Assembly (NCBI RefSeq): GCF_000429125.1
Contig: NZ_AUBG01000002.1
Coordinates: 310,001-374,000, forward strand
DNA: 64,000 bases
Origin: Aequorivita capsosiphonis DSM 23843
Lineage (GTDB): Bacteria > Bacteroidota > Bacteroidia > Flavobacteriales > Flavobacteriaceae
Reading direction: 5' to 3'
Of the stretch, positions 17,138 to 25,235 are shown piece by piece. Numbering within the stretch: the stretch's first letter is position 1; the number at the start of each line of letters is the position of its first letter. The notes below the pieces were generated by a model. It was given only the letters and a program-made list of their open reading frames with translations. It did no database searches and was not told the origin of the DNA. The position numbers and the translations under genes are program-made.

Positions 17138-18115
17138 ATGCACACTAAACTTCCCTTTCTATTTTTCCTTTGCTTTATTTCCTTCTCAAGTGTTTCAGCA
17201 CAATATACGGAAATGATTAACACCAATCGCCCCGGCGGATCACAAGGCGCATTTTCAGTGGGTACAAATGTACTTCAATTTGAATCTGGAGTTAGCTATG
17301 GAAAAGAGAAGCATGAACTTCTTAAAACCGAAACCAGTGGTCTTTCAATAGATTATGCCATTCGTTATGGGTTTTGGAAAGAGCGCTTGGAGGTTAGTGT
17401 GATGGGAGAATTTCAGTCAAACTCTGTTACGGACAACCGTTCTACGAATTCCTACGAATATAAAAGCACTAATTTTAAAAGCAATACAGTTGGAGCCAAA
17501 TATTTGGTTTACGATCCCTATAGAAAAAGAGATTTAAAAGGTCCCAATCTTTATAGTTGGAAAGCAAACAACTCTTTTCAGTGGGATGAACTCATCCCCG
17601 CTATCGCAATTTATGCTGGGGCAAATTTTGATTTTGCCGATAATCCATTTACGCCAGAAGCCGAAAGCAGCATCAGTCCTAAATTCGTTTTGTCCACCCA
17701 AAATAATTTCAATGGCGGATGGGTTTTTGTTACCAATATTATTGTAGATCGCGTAACCACGGACTTCCCAACTTATGGATATATCGTTACACTAACGCAC
17801 GCTACAAATAGATATTTCTCAATTTTTCTTGAAAACCAGGGACTTAAAAGCGATTTTTATTCAGATCAATTGTTACGAGGTGGCGTTGCCGCATTGGTTA
17901 GTGAAAATTTCCAAGTAGATCTTTCGCTTACATATAGTTTTAAGGATACCCCTTCAAAGTTATATGGACGTGTTGGGGTTGCCTACCGTATTGATAGACA
18001 CGATAAAGACGAATTTTTGGAAGATAAAGCCATTAGGGAGGAAAAGAAAAAAGAGAAAAAAGGTAAAAAACAAAAACGTCAGGATCAATTGGAGCCGGAT
18101 AATAACGGCAAATAA
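17138..18115 (+). CDS. Outer-membrane beta-barrel protein, transporter-like
   Basis: A 325-residue exported protein. The signal peptide ends SSVSAQ. The mature start TEMINTNRPGGSQGAFSVGTNVLQFESG is characteristic of the Phenol_MetA_deg/transporter-like outer-membrane family in Bacteroidota. Alternating beta-strands follow to residue 290, then a Lys/Glu tail (REEKKKEKKGKKQKRQDQ) that is presumably periplasmic. The substrate is unknown; the family name comes from distant relatives and does not show phenol metabolism here. The next gene begins 13 bases downstream, so they are probably co-transcribed. Confidence 0.75.
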   Translation: MHTKLPFLFFLCFISFSSVSAQYTEMINTNRPGGSQGAFSVGTNVLQFESGVSYGKEKHELLKTETSGLSIDYAIRYGFWKERLEVSVMGEFQSNSVTDNRSTNSYEYKSTNFKSNTVGAKYLVYDPYRKRDLKGPNLYSWKANNSFQWDELIPAIAIYAGANFDFADNPFTPEAESSISPKFVLSTQNNFNGGWVFVTNIIVDRVTTDFPTYGYIVTLTHATNRYFSIFLENQGLKSDFYSDQLLRGGVAALVSENFQVDLSLTYSFKDTPSKLYGRVGVAYRIDRHDKDEFLEDKAIREEKKKEKKGKKQKRQDQLEPDNNGK

Positions 18116-18128
18116 CAGCATTTTAAGT

Positions 18129-19247
18129 ATGATTAAAGTAGTAGAATTAACCTCAAAAAGGGATCTTAAAAAATTTGTCACTTTTCCTTTTAAACTTTAT
18201 AAAGACAGTAAATACTGGGTTCCATCCTTAACAAAGGACGAATTGGAAACTTTGGATACTGAAAAAAACCCTGTTTTTAAAAATGCCGATGCATGGTATT
18301 ATGCTGCCTATAAAAACGATGAAATGGTTGGGCGTATCGCCGTTATTATCAATCATTTAGAAGTGAAAGAACAAGGAAAGAAAAAAATTCGATTCGGTTG
18401 GCTAGATATGGTTGACGATATAGAAGTCACCAAGGCCTTACTTGAAAAATCCTACGAAAAAGGTCGCGAGCACAATCTAGAATATGCCGAAGGTCCTGTA
18501 GGATTCAGTAATATGGAAAAAGCTGGAATACTCACCATGGGATTTGAGAAAATGAATACCATGATTACCTGGTACAATTATCCGTATTATGCAGAACATT
18601 TAGAAAAATTGGGCTATGAAAAACAAGCCACTTGGGTTGAATACACCCTAAAGATTCCAGAAGAAATTTTTGGGAAAGTAGCTAAGTTTTCTAGGATTGT
18701 CCGGGAGCGTTATAAACTTTCCGTAATTCGTTTTAAAAATAAAAAAGAAATTCTTCCCTATGTGGACGATATGTTCGGGCTGCTAAATAAAACCTATGAC
18801 ACGCTTCAGACTTTTGTGCCAATTCAACAATACCAAATTGAATATTACAAAAAGAAGTATTTTGACTTTATACATCCAGATTATATCTGCTGCATAAAAG
18901 ATGAAACAGGAAAACTCATTGCATTTTCCATTGTTATGCCATCCTTTTCAAAAGCCTTAAAAAAAGCAAACGGTAAAATATTCCCTTTTGGTTGGAGACA
19001 TCTTTTAAAAGCGCAGAAAAAGAACGATACTGCGGCATTTTACTTAATAGGAATTGATCCTGAATATCAAGGAAAAGGCGTTACTGCTATTATTTTTGAA
19101 GAAATGCAGCATCTCTTCAATTCAAAAGGAATACACACTGTTGAAACCAATCCAGAACTAAAGGAAAATACAGCGGTACAATTGCTTTGGAAAGATTATA
19201 ATCCAGTACAACATAAGGAACGCAGTACTTTTAAAAAGGATATTTAG
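18129..19247 (+). CDS. GNAT-like acyltransferase family protein
   Basis: A 372-residue cytosolic protein that begins MIKVVELTSKRDLKKFVTFP. The C-terminal half has an acetyl-CoA-binding type segment, FYLIGIDPEYQGKGVTAIIFEEM, matching the GNAT motif A (Q/R-x-x-G-x-G/A). The N-terminal half (about 1-180) resembles conserved hypothetical proteins annotated as GNAT or GTP cyclohydrolase-like without evidence. The substrate is unknown. I rejected the 55-codon upstream extension, which overlaps the previous gene in another frame and is Lys-rich shadow sequence. Confidence 0.75.
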   Translation: MIKVVELTSKRDLKKFVTFPFKLYKDSKYWVPSLTKDELETLDTEKNPVFKNADAWYYAAYKNDEMVGRIAVIINHLEVKEQGKKKIRFGWLDMVDDIEVTKALLEKSYEKGREHNLEYAEGPVGFSNMEKAGILTMGFEKMNTMITWYNYPYYAEHLEKLGYEKQATWVEYTLKIPEEIFGKVAKFSRIVRERYKLSVIRFKNKKEILPYVDDMFGLLNKTYDTLQTFVPIQQYQIEYYKKKYFDFIHPDYICCIKDETGKLIAFSIVMPSFSKALKKANGKIFPFGWRHLLKAQKKNDTAAFYLIGIDPEYQGKGVTAIIFEEMQHLFNSKGIHTVETNPELKENTAVQLLWKDYNPVQHKERSTFKKDI

Positions 19248-19312
19248 AAGAAATCCAATCAACCTGAACGTATAGGAAAATGGCATCATCTCAAATTAAT
19301 TTATAAAAAAAA

Positions 19313-19337
19313 CCACCTAGAAAAGGTGGATTTTTTT
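19313..19337. terminator. Bidirectional terminator
   Basis: CCACCT (19313-19318) and AGGTGG (19324-19329) form the stem, with A-runs upstream and ATTTTTTT downstream, so it works for both converging genes. A second 8-bp hairpin, ATTCCTGT/ACAGGAAT (19347-19366), lies next to it. Confidence 0.8.
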
Positions 19338-19370
19338 AGTATTGAGATTCCTGTCTGTACAGGAATTTAA

Positions 19371-20636
19371 TTAAATTTTCTCGCCCATCGCCTCGGCAAC
19401 AGCTGCTGAAAGACGTTTGTAAGTTCCATTTTCCAAGCGTTCACGGATCGCTGAAAATGCAACTAGGGTTTCTTCAATATCTTCCATAGTATGGGAAGCT
19501 GTCGGGATCATTCGTAAGAGAATCAATCCTTTTGGGATTACTGGATAAACAACGATTGAACAGAAAATTCCGTGGTTTTCGCGTAGATCCTTTACAAGCG
19601 CCATGGCTTCTGGAATACTTCCTTTTAAATAAACTGGAGTTACGCAACTCTGGGTAGTTCCAAGATCAAATCCTCTTTTACGCAGTCCGCCTTGTAGTGC
19701 ATCTACGTTTTCCCATAGCTTTTCTTTTAGTTCAGGCATGGTGCGAATCATATCCAAACGTTTTAAGGCACCTTCTACCAACTGCATCTGCAATGATTTT
19801 GCAAACATTTGAGAGCGTAAGTTGTATTTTAAGTAATTCATTATTTCTTCGTCACCAGCAATAAAGGCTCCAGTACTGGCCAATGATTTTGCAAATGTCG
19901 CAAAATAAACATCTATTCCATCCTGTACACCTTGCTCCTCGCCTGCTCCAGCACCTGTTTTACCAAGTGTTCCAAAACCGTGGGCATCATCTACGAAAAA
20001 GCGGAAATTGTATTTTTTCTTAAGCGCAATAATTTCTCTTAATCTTCCCTGCTCTCCGCGCATTCCGAAGACTCCTTCTGAAATAAGTAGAATTCCTCCG
20101 CCAGTTTTCTCAGCAACTTTGGTAGCGCGCTGTAGGTTCTTTTCTATGCTTTCCATATCGTTGTGCTTATAGGTGAAGCGTTGCCCTAAATGAAGCCGAA
20201 CCCCATCAATAATACAAGCATGGGCATCAACGTCATAAACAATCACATCGTCTTTTGAAACAAGGGCATCGATGGTAGAAACCATTCCTTGGTAACCAAA
20301 GTTCAATAAGTAGGCAGCTTCTTTACTCACAAAAGCCGCAAGTTCGCGTTGCAATTGCTCGTGAAGCTCTGTATGTCCACTCATCATTCTTGCGCCCATA
20401 GGGTATGCAGAACCCCATTTTGCGCCTGCTTCAGCATCTACCTTACGTACTTCGGGATGGTTTGCAAGTCCCAAGTAGTCGTTAATGCTCCAGGTAACTA
20501 CACTTTTACCATTGAATAGCATTCTATTTGATATTGGACCTTCCAATTTTGGGAAGACAAAATAGCCTTCCGCTTGTTCCGCCCATTTTCCCAACGGGCC
20601 TTTATCTTTGTAGATTTTATCGAATAAATCTCTCAT
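19371..20636 (-). CDS. Alpha-oxoamine synthase (serine palmitoyltransferase or cysteate acyltransferase type)
   Basis: A 421-residue PLP enzyme of the family that includes serine palmitoyltransferase, KBL and BioF; it condenses an amino acid with an acyl-CoA and releases CO2. The PLP Lys is Lys250 in FATFAKSLASTG. VDDAHGFGTLG (215-225) carries the Asp and His that hold the ring. The substrate-loop region is MMSGHTELHEQLQ. The extended N-terminus (EGYFVFPKLEGPISNRMLFNGK) is of the SPT type rather than BioF or KBL. In gliding Flavobacteriia a homologue uses cysteate to start capnine sulfonolipids. The neighbouring fold-type II enzyme makes that attractive, but serine as substrate is equally open. 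A TAATTTTG box lies at 20668-20661. Confidence 0.8.
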   Translation of the reverse strand: MRDLFDKIYKDKGPLGKWAEQAEGYFVFPKLEGPISNRMLFNGKSVVTWSINDYLGLANHPEVRKVDAEAGAKWGSAYPMGARMMSGHTELHEQLQRELAAFVSKEAAYLLNFGYQGMVSTIDALVSKDDVIVYDVDAHACIIDGVRLHLGQRFTYKHNDMESIEKNLQRATKVAEKTGGGILLISEGVFGMRGEQGRLREIIALKKKYNFRFFVDDAHGFGTLGKTGAGAGEEQGVQDGIDVYFATFAKSLASTGAFIAGDEEIMNYLKYNLRSQMFAKSLQMQLVEGALKRLDMIRTMPELKEKLWENVDALQGGLRKRGFDLGTTQSCVTPVYLKGSIPEAMALVKDLRENHGIFCSIVVYPVIPKGLILLRMIPTASHTMEDIEETLVAFSAIRERLENGTYKRLSAAVAEAMGEKI

Positions 20637-20737
20637 TCAGTTTTTTGTTAAAATATGGGACAAAATTAATTAAATAATCATTAGATACTATAGTTTGAGC
20701 ATGAGATTTTAGCTTTTCATTCGTTTTTACAATAAAA

Positions 20738-20766
20738 AATCCCGAAAACAGATAGCTTTCGGGATT
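20738..20766 (-). terminator. Terminator of the cystathionine/cysteine-synthase-like gene
   Basis: AATCCCGAAA (20738-20747) pairs perfectly with TTTCGGGATT (20757-20766). On the minus strand it is followed by TTTTTTATTG. It separates transcription of the two PLP-enzyme genes. Confidence 0.8.
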
Positions 20767-20788
20767 TAGACATTTATTGCTCAAAATT

Positions 20789-21826
20789 TTATTTAATATA
20801 TTCTATTTTTTGAATTTCAGCGCTTTCAGAATCAAAGAAACCTTGTTGGCTCATCCAATCATCGTTGTAAATCTTACTCATATATCGTGAACCGTGATCA
20901 GGAAAAATAACTACAATATTACTGCTTTCATCAAATTCTCCTTCTTCTTCAAGTTGTTTTAAACCTTGCATTGCTGCGCCACTGGTATAACCAACAAAAA
21001 GTCCTTCCGTTTTAGCAAGTTCACGAGCTGTATGCGCGCTACTTTCATCTGTAACTTTTTCGAATTTGTCTATGATATTAAAATCGGTAGCAGTGGGTAT
21101 CAAGTTTTTTCCAAGACCCTCAATCCTGTATGGATAAATTTCATTGGAATCAAATTCCTTGGTTTGGTGGTATTTCTGAAGAACTGATCCGTATGCATCA
21201 ATACCTATTATTTTAATATTTGGATTTTGCTCTTTTAAGTAACGCGCGGTTCCAGAAATAGTTCCTCCGGTTCCACTACAAGCTACTAAATGAGTGATTT
21301 TCCCAGCAGTTTGTTCCCAAATTTCTGGGCCTGTGGAGTGATAATGCGCATCTACATTCAGATCGTTGAAATACTGATTGATATAAACCGACCCTTTGAC
21401 CTCGCTGTGAAGTCTTTTTGCAACTTCATAATACGAACGTGGATCATCAGCACTTACGTGAGCAGGACACACATAAACCTTAGCGCCCATTGTTTTCAGC
21501 ATATCAATTTTATCTGCCGAAGACTTTGAGCTAACTGCCAGAATACATTCATAACCTTTAATAATGCTCACCATTGCAAGGCTGAAACCCGTGTTTCCAC
21601 TAGTGGTTTCAATAATGGTATCGCCAGGCTTTAGAATTCCTTTTCTCTCGGCTTCTTCAATAATATATAATGCAATTCGATCTTTGGTAGAGTGCCCTGG
21701 GTTGAAGGCTTCAACTTTTGCGAAATAATTACCCTTCATATATTGGGTAATCTTGTTAAGCTTTATCAATGGTGTGTTGCCTATTAGTTCCAACACATTA
21801 TCGTGGGCTTTTATTTCATCTTTCAT
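20789..21826 (-). CDS. PLP-dependent cysteine/cystathionine beta-synthase family enzyme
   Basis: A 345-residue fold-type II PLP enzyme. The PLP Lys is Lys48 in [12 protein letters not shown]; the usual motif is NPGGSVKDR, so G-to-H and V-to-T differ. [11 protein letters not shown] binds the substrate and [11 protein letters not shown] the cofactor phosphate. The core up to [10 protein letters not shown] resembles the catalytic part of cystathionine beta-synthase without its regulatory domains. It could make cystathionine, cysteine or, given the adjacent alpha-oxoamine synthase, cysteate; sequence alone does not decide. I chose the ATG at 21826 because the longer frame to 21877 would start at the promoter. 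Confidence 0.85.
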   Translation of the reverse strand: MKDEIKAHDNVLELIGNTPLIKLNKITQYMKGNYFAKVEAFNPGHSTKDRIALYIIEEAERKGILKPGDTIIETTSGNTGFSLAMVSIIKGYECILAVSSKSSADKIDMLKTMGAKVYVCPAHVSADDPRSYYEVAKRLHSEVKGSVYINQYFNDLNVDAHYHSTGPEIWEQTAGKITHLVACSGTGGTISGTARYLKEQNPNIKIIGIDAYGSVLQKYHQTKEFDSNEIYPYRIEGLGKNLIPTATDFNIIDKFEKVTDESSAHTARELAKTEGLFVGYTSGAAMQGLKQLEEEGEFDESSNIVVIFPDHGSRYMSKIYNDDWMSQQGFFDSESAEIQKIEYIK

Positions 21827-21882
21827 AAAAAGGGAGTTCGTTATTAAAATATTCAGTTTTAAACCTGAATTTTCCAACCGGA

Positions 21883-21890
21883 CAAAGATA
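21883..21890 (-). promoter_or_regulatory. -7 promoter box of the cysteine/cystathionine-synthase-like gene
   Basis: On the minus strand 21890-21883 reads TATCTTTG, matching TAnnTTTG. It leaves a leader of about 50 bases that contains the hairpin ATTCAG/CTGAAT. Confidence 0.6.
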
Positions 21891-21904
21891 CGGAAATATT
21901 TTTA

Positions 21905-24040
21905 CTACTCTTTAATTCCTTCCAAATCCAATAGAAATGCGTAATCCATAGCCACTTCTTTCAAAGCTTCAAACCGACCTGAAGCCCCGCCATGACCAGC
22001 ATCCATATTAGTTTGCATTAAAAGGATATTTGAATCGGTTTTTAATTCTCTAAGCTTCGCAACCCATTTTGCCGGTTCCCAATATTGCACCTGACTGTCG
22101 TGCAAGCCAGTGGTAACAAGCATATTTGGATATTTTTTAGCTTCTACATTATCATACGGTGAATAACTTTTTATATAATTGTAATATTCCAAGTCATTTG
22201 GATTTCCCCATTCGTCATATTCTCCAGTTGTTAACGGGATGGAATCGTCTAACATGGTAGTTAAAACATCCACAAAAGGAACCGATGCAAGCACTCCGTT
22301 GTAAATTTCAGGAGCTAAATTGATTATTGCGCCCATCAAGAGTCCGCCAGCGGAACCACCAGAAGCGTAAAGATGTTCTTTGGAAGTGTAGCCTTCAGCA
22401 ATTAAATATTTGGAAGCATCAATAAAGTCTGTAAATGTATTTTTCTTCTGTAATAACTTACCGTTCTCATACCATTGTCTTCCCATATATTCTCCCCCCC
22501 GAACGTGCGCTATCACAAAGATAAATCCACGATCTAAAAGGCTCAATCGCACTGTGGAAAAATAAGGATCTATCGTAGCTCCATAAGAACCGTAACCATA
22601 AATAAGCAATGGATTTGTCCCGTCTTTCTTAATTCCCTTTCTATAAATAACCGACATAGGGATTTTTGTTCCATCTTCAGCCGTAGCCCATAGCCGTTCG
22701 GTTTCATAATTGTCTTTGTCAAACTTACCACCTAAAACCTCAGTTTGTTTTAGCAAAGTTTTCTCCTTGGTTTCCATATTAAAATAAAGAAGCGACGCCG
22801 GAGTATTCAATGAATTATACCCATATCGAAGAATTTTAGTATCGAATTCCGGGTTTTGCGTAGTGAAAGCGGTATAGGTTTCATTATCAAAAGGAAGGTA
22901 ATAATCTTCGCTTCCCTCCCACTTTTTGATTCGAAGTTTTGTAAGTCCATTATTACGCTCACTCACTACCAGATAATCCTTAAAGATATCGATGTCTTCC
23001 AGTAAAACATCACTTCTATGCGGAATCATATCTACCCAATTTTCTTTGGAAGTTTTGTCTTCCGAAGTTTTCATCAATTTAAAATTGAGTGCTTTATCTT
23101 TATTAGTCAACACGTACCAATTGTTGCCATAATGCGAAATGCTGTATTCCAAACCTCTTTCCCGAGGCTGAAAAACTTTAAATTCGCCTGTTGGATTGTT
23201 TGCATCCAAAACACGATATTCGGAAGTAAGCGTGCTGTATGAACCGATTACTATATATTTTTTAGACTTCGTTTTGTAAACATAGGTTCCGAAAGTGTCG
23301 TCTTCTTCAGTATAAATAAGTTCATCTGTTGTTGGATCTGTGCCCAAAGTATGACGGTAGATTCTATCTGCACGAAGGGTTTTTTCATCTTTTCTGGTGT
23401 AGAAAAGTGTTTTATTATCACTGCCCCAAGTTGCACTTCCTGTGGTGTTTGGGATCTTTTCTGAATAGATTTCACCTGTTTCAAGGTTCTTTATAAAGAT
23501 GTCATATTTTCTTCGGCTCAAGGTATCAACACCGAAGGAAATTAATTTATTGTTCTCGGTAACACTTAAGCCTGAAAGATTATAAAAAGAATATCCCTTT
23601 GCCATTTCATTCACATCAAAAAGTATTTCTTCTTTGGAATCAAGGGAAGCCTTTTTTCTGGTATAAATTGGGTAATCCTTTCCGGTTTCATAGCGGGTTA
23701 TGTAGAAATAGCCGTTCAACTTATATGGAACAGATTCGTCATCTTCCTTAATACGCGCTTTCATTTCCTCAAAAAGATCCTCCTTAAACTTTTTGGTATG
23801 CGAGGTCATTGCCTCGTAATATTCGTTTTCTTCTTTTAAGTAATCAATTACTTTTTCATCTTCGGGATTGTTAAGCCAGTAATAATCGTCTATTCGAACG
23901 TCATGGTGTGCTTTTAATTCCTTTGCTATTTTGGTAGCTTTTGGTGGCGTTTTCGTCATATTCTTTTTTGAAATTTCCTGCGCATTTATTGAAGCGGCAA
24001 AAATAAGACAAGCAATTGAAAGGAAAGACAATATTTTCAT
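21905..24040 (-). CDS. Prolyl oligopeptidase family (S9) serine peptidase, oligopeptidase B-like
   Basis: A 711-residue protein with a signal peptide (MKILSFLSIACLIFAASINAQ), so it is probably periplasmic. The N-terminal propeller runs from about residue 20 to 440. The catalytic domain has the nucleophile in YASGGSAGGLLMG, the oxyanion region YGYGSYGATIDPYFS, an Asp in TGLHDSQVQYWEP and the His in MDAGHGGASGR. These match oligopeptidase B, which cleaves short peptides after basic residues. I chose the ATG at 24040 because it starts a clean signal peptide; the upstream TTG extension adds hydrophobic sequence that reaches into the ybaB promoter. Confidence 0.9.
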   Translation of the reverse strand: MKILSFLSIACLIFAASINAQEISKKNMTKTPPKATKIAKELKAHHDVRIDDYYWLNNPEDEKVIDYLKEENEYYEAMTSHTKKFKEDLFEEMKARIKEDDESVPYKLNGYFYITRYETGKDYPIYTRKKASLDSKEEILFDVNEMAKGYSFYNLSGLSVTENNKLISFGVDTLSRRKYDIFIKNLETGEIYSEKIPNTTGSATWGSDNKTLFYTRKDEKTLRADRIYRHTLGTDPTTDELIYTEEDDTFGTYVYKTKSKKYIVIGSYSTLTSEYRVLDANNPTGEFKVFQPRERGLEYSISHYGNNWYVLTNKDKALNFKLMKTSEDKTSKENWVDMIPHRSDVLLEDIDIFKDYLVVSERNNGLTKLRIKKWEGSEDYYLPFDNETYTAFTTQNPEFDTKILRYGYNSLNTPASLLYFNMETKEKTLLKQTEVLGGKFDKDNYETERLWATAEDGTKIPMSVIYRKGIKKDGTNPLLIYGYGSYGATIDPYFSTVRLSLLDRGFIFVIAHVRGGEYMGRQWYENGKLLQKKNTFTDFIDASKYLIAEGYTSKEHLYASGGSAGGLLMGAIINLAPEIYNGVLASVPFVDVLTTMLDDSIPLTTGEYDEWGNPNDLEYYNYIKSYSPYDNVEAKKYPNMLVTTGLHDSQVQYWEPAKWVAKLRELKTDSNILLMQTNMDAGHGGASGRFEALKEVAMDYAFLLDLEGIKE

Positions 24041-24071
24041 AAAGAAGGTTTTAAATAGTAGTACAAAGTAG

Positions 24072-24079
24072 TAAATTTG
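24072..24079 (+). promoter_or_regulatory. -7 promoter box of ybaB
   Basis: TAAATTTG matches TAnnTTTG, 24 bases before the ATG at 24104, in the divergent region with the S9 peptidase gene. Confidence 0.6.
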
Positions 24080-24103
24080 CTTCAAACTAAAATTGAAATA
24101 ATT

Positions 24104-24421
24104 ATGGATTTAATGGGAATGATGGGCAAACTGAAAGACACCCAAGATAAAGTGGAAGCCACAAAGAAACGAATGGATACGGTCCTTATTGACGAAGCGA
24201 GCAGTGACGGACTATTAAAAATTAGCCTCACGGCTAACCGAGTACTAAAAACGATCGATATTGACGATAGTTTGCTTGAAGATAAAGAGCAACTGGAAGA
24301 TTATTTAATTCTCACATTAAACAAAGCCATAGAGAAAGCGACTAACATCCACGAAACGGAGGTTGCCGCTGTTGCTAAAGAAGGAATGCCGAACATTCCT
24401 GGAATGGATATGTTCAAATAA
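24104..24421 (+). CDS. YbaB/EbfC family nucleoid-associated protein
   Basis: A 105-residue protein with an N-terminal helix ([25 protein letters not shown]), a central beta sheet ([19 protein letters not shown]) and a C-terminal helix ([21 protein letters not shown]). This is the YbaB/EbfC layout. Family members bind DNA as dimers and influence nucleoid structure and gene expression. Unlike in many Proteobacteria, no dnaX or recR is adjacent here. The chosen ATG follows the -7 box; an upstream TTG extension would lie inside the promoter. Confidence 0.85.
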   Translation: MDLMGMMGKLKDTQDKVEATKKRMDTVLIDEASSDGLLKISLTANRVLKTIDIDDSLLEDKEQLEDYLILTLNKAIEKATNIHETEVAAVAKEGMPNIPGMDMFK

Positions 24422-24499
24422 TCGACCCTAAAGGTTTTATGAAATAATATTTTTTTGCGATATTGCAAAGTTCATAGTATTAACTCAAAACACCTTAAT

Positions 24500-24820
24500 A
24501 TGTTTGAACTAAAAAAAAGCGGTGATAAATTTCACTTTGTACTAAAAGCAAGTAACGGACAAGTAATTCTTTCTAGCCAAATGTATGCTTCCAAAGCATC
24601 AGCAATGAATGGGATTGAGTCTATTCAGAAAAACTGCGAAAGAGAAGAAAGTTTTGAAATGAAAACTGCTAAAAATGGTAAAATTCATTTTAACGTTAAA
24701 TCTACAAATGGGCAAATTATTGGTAGTAGCCAAATGTATGCTGCAGAAAGCGGCGCTAAAAACGGAATTGAATCAGTTCGAAAAAACGCACCAGGAGCAA
24801 CCGTAAAAGAAGTAGAATAG
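24500..24820 (+). CDS. DUF1508 (YegP-type) tandem-repeat protein
   Basis: A 106-residue protein made of two copies of the DUF1508 unit, each with the core SNGQVILSSQMYASKASAMNGIESIQKN or its near copy (TNGQIIGSSQMYAAESGAKNGIESVRKN). Such small proteins are widespread and often stress-responsive; their biochemical role is unknown. I chose the ATG at 24500, at the first DUF1508 residue. An upstream extension to 24455 (MRYCKVHSIN) looks non-coding. A strong terminator follows. Confidence 0.85.
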   Translation: MFELKKSGDKFHFVLKASNGQVILSSQMYASKASAMNGIESIQKNCEREESFEMKTAKNGKIHFNVKSTNGQIIGSSQMYAAESGAKNGIESVRKNAPGATVKEVE

Positions 24821-24834
24821 TATAACCTCCTTCG

Positions 24835-24865
24835 AAAAAATCCTCGGACTTCCGAGGATTTTTTT
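24835..24865 (+). terminator. Terminator after the DUF1508 gene
   Basis: AAAATCCTCGG pairs perfectly with CCGAGGATTTT over a four-base loop (24837-24862), followed by more T residues. Confidence 0.9.
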
Positions 24866-24911
24866 GTTTAATATATAGACTTCAGAATTAAAAAATACCT
24901 AATCTACAAAT

Positions 24912-25136
24912 ATGGAATTTCTAAACAATTGGCGAATCATTATTCTGCTCTGCCTTACCTTAGGTCTGGCTCCTTTCTTTCCAGAGCCACATATTTGGGG
25001 AAAACTGAAATGGATTGCCGGCGGTGCTGAGGGAATGCAAATGGAAGATTGGTTTGATGTTTTACTCCATGGCTTTCCTTTCCTATTATTACTTAGACTC
25101 CTGATTGTTAATGTTATTGGTCTAAAAAAGAAATAA
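24912..25136 (+). CDS. Small membrane protein, 74 residues
   Basis: Two hydrophobic segments are visible (RIIILLCLTLGLAPFF at about 8-23 and FDVLLHGFPFLLLLRLLIVNVIGL at about 48-71), joined by a polar loop with HIWGKLKWIAGG. It lies between a terminator and the promoter of the E1 gene, so it is probably monocistronic. Similar short proteins occur in Flavobacteriaceae, sometimes labelled RND transporter, but it is far too short for that. Function is unknown. Confidence 0.65.
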   Translation: MEFLNNWRIIILLCLTLGLAPFFPEPHIWGKLKWIAGGAEGMQMEDWFDVLLHGFPFLLLLRLLIVNVIGLKKK

Positions 25137-25184
25137 TTCTTTTAAAACCGAAGCTTTTTCAACCCTCCATCTTGTAACTTCACG

Positions 25185-25215
25185 TTGCAAAACACAGTCA
25201 TTTTCGCTACTTTTG
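25185..25215 (+). promoter_or_regulatory. Promoter of the fused E1 gene
   Basis: TTG at 25185-25187 and TACTTTTG at 25208-25215, separated by 20 bases, fit the -33/-7 pattern. The ATG at 25236 lies 20 bases downstream. Confidence 0.65.
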
Positions 25216-25235
25216 CAAATATAAAAAATAATGAG

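Noticed and set aside
17964-18128. N-terminal extension of the GNAT-like protein
   Set aside because: It overlaps the coding end of the outer-membrane protein gene in another frame and is Lys/Arg-rich; the homologous start begins at the ATG at 18129.
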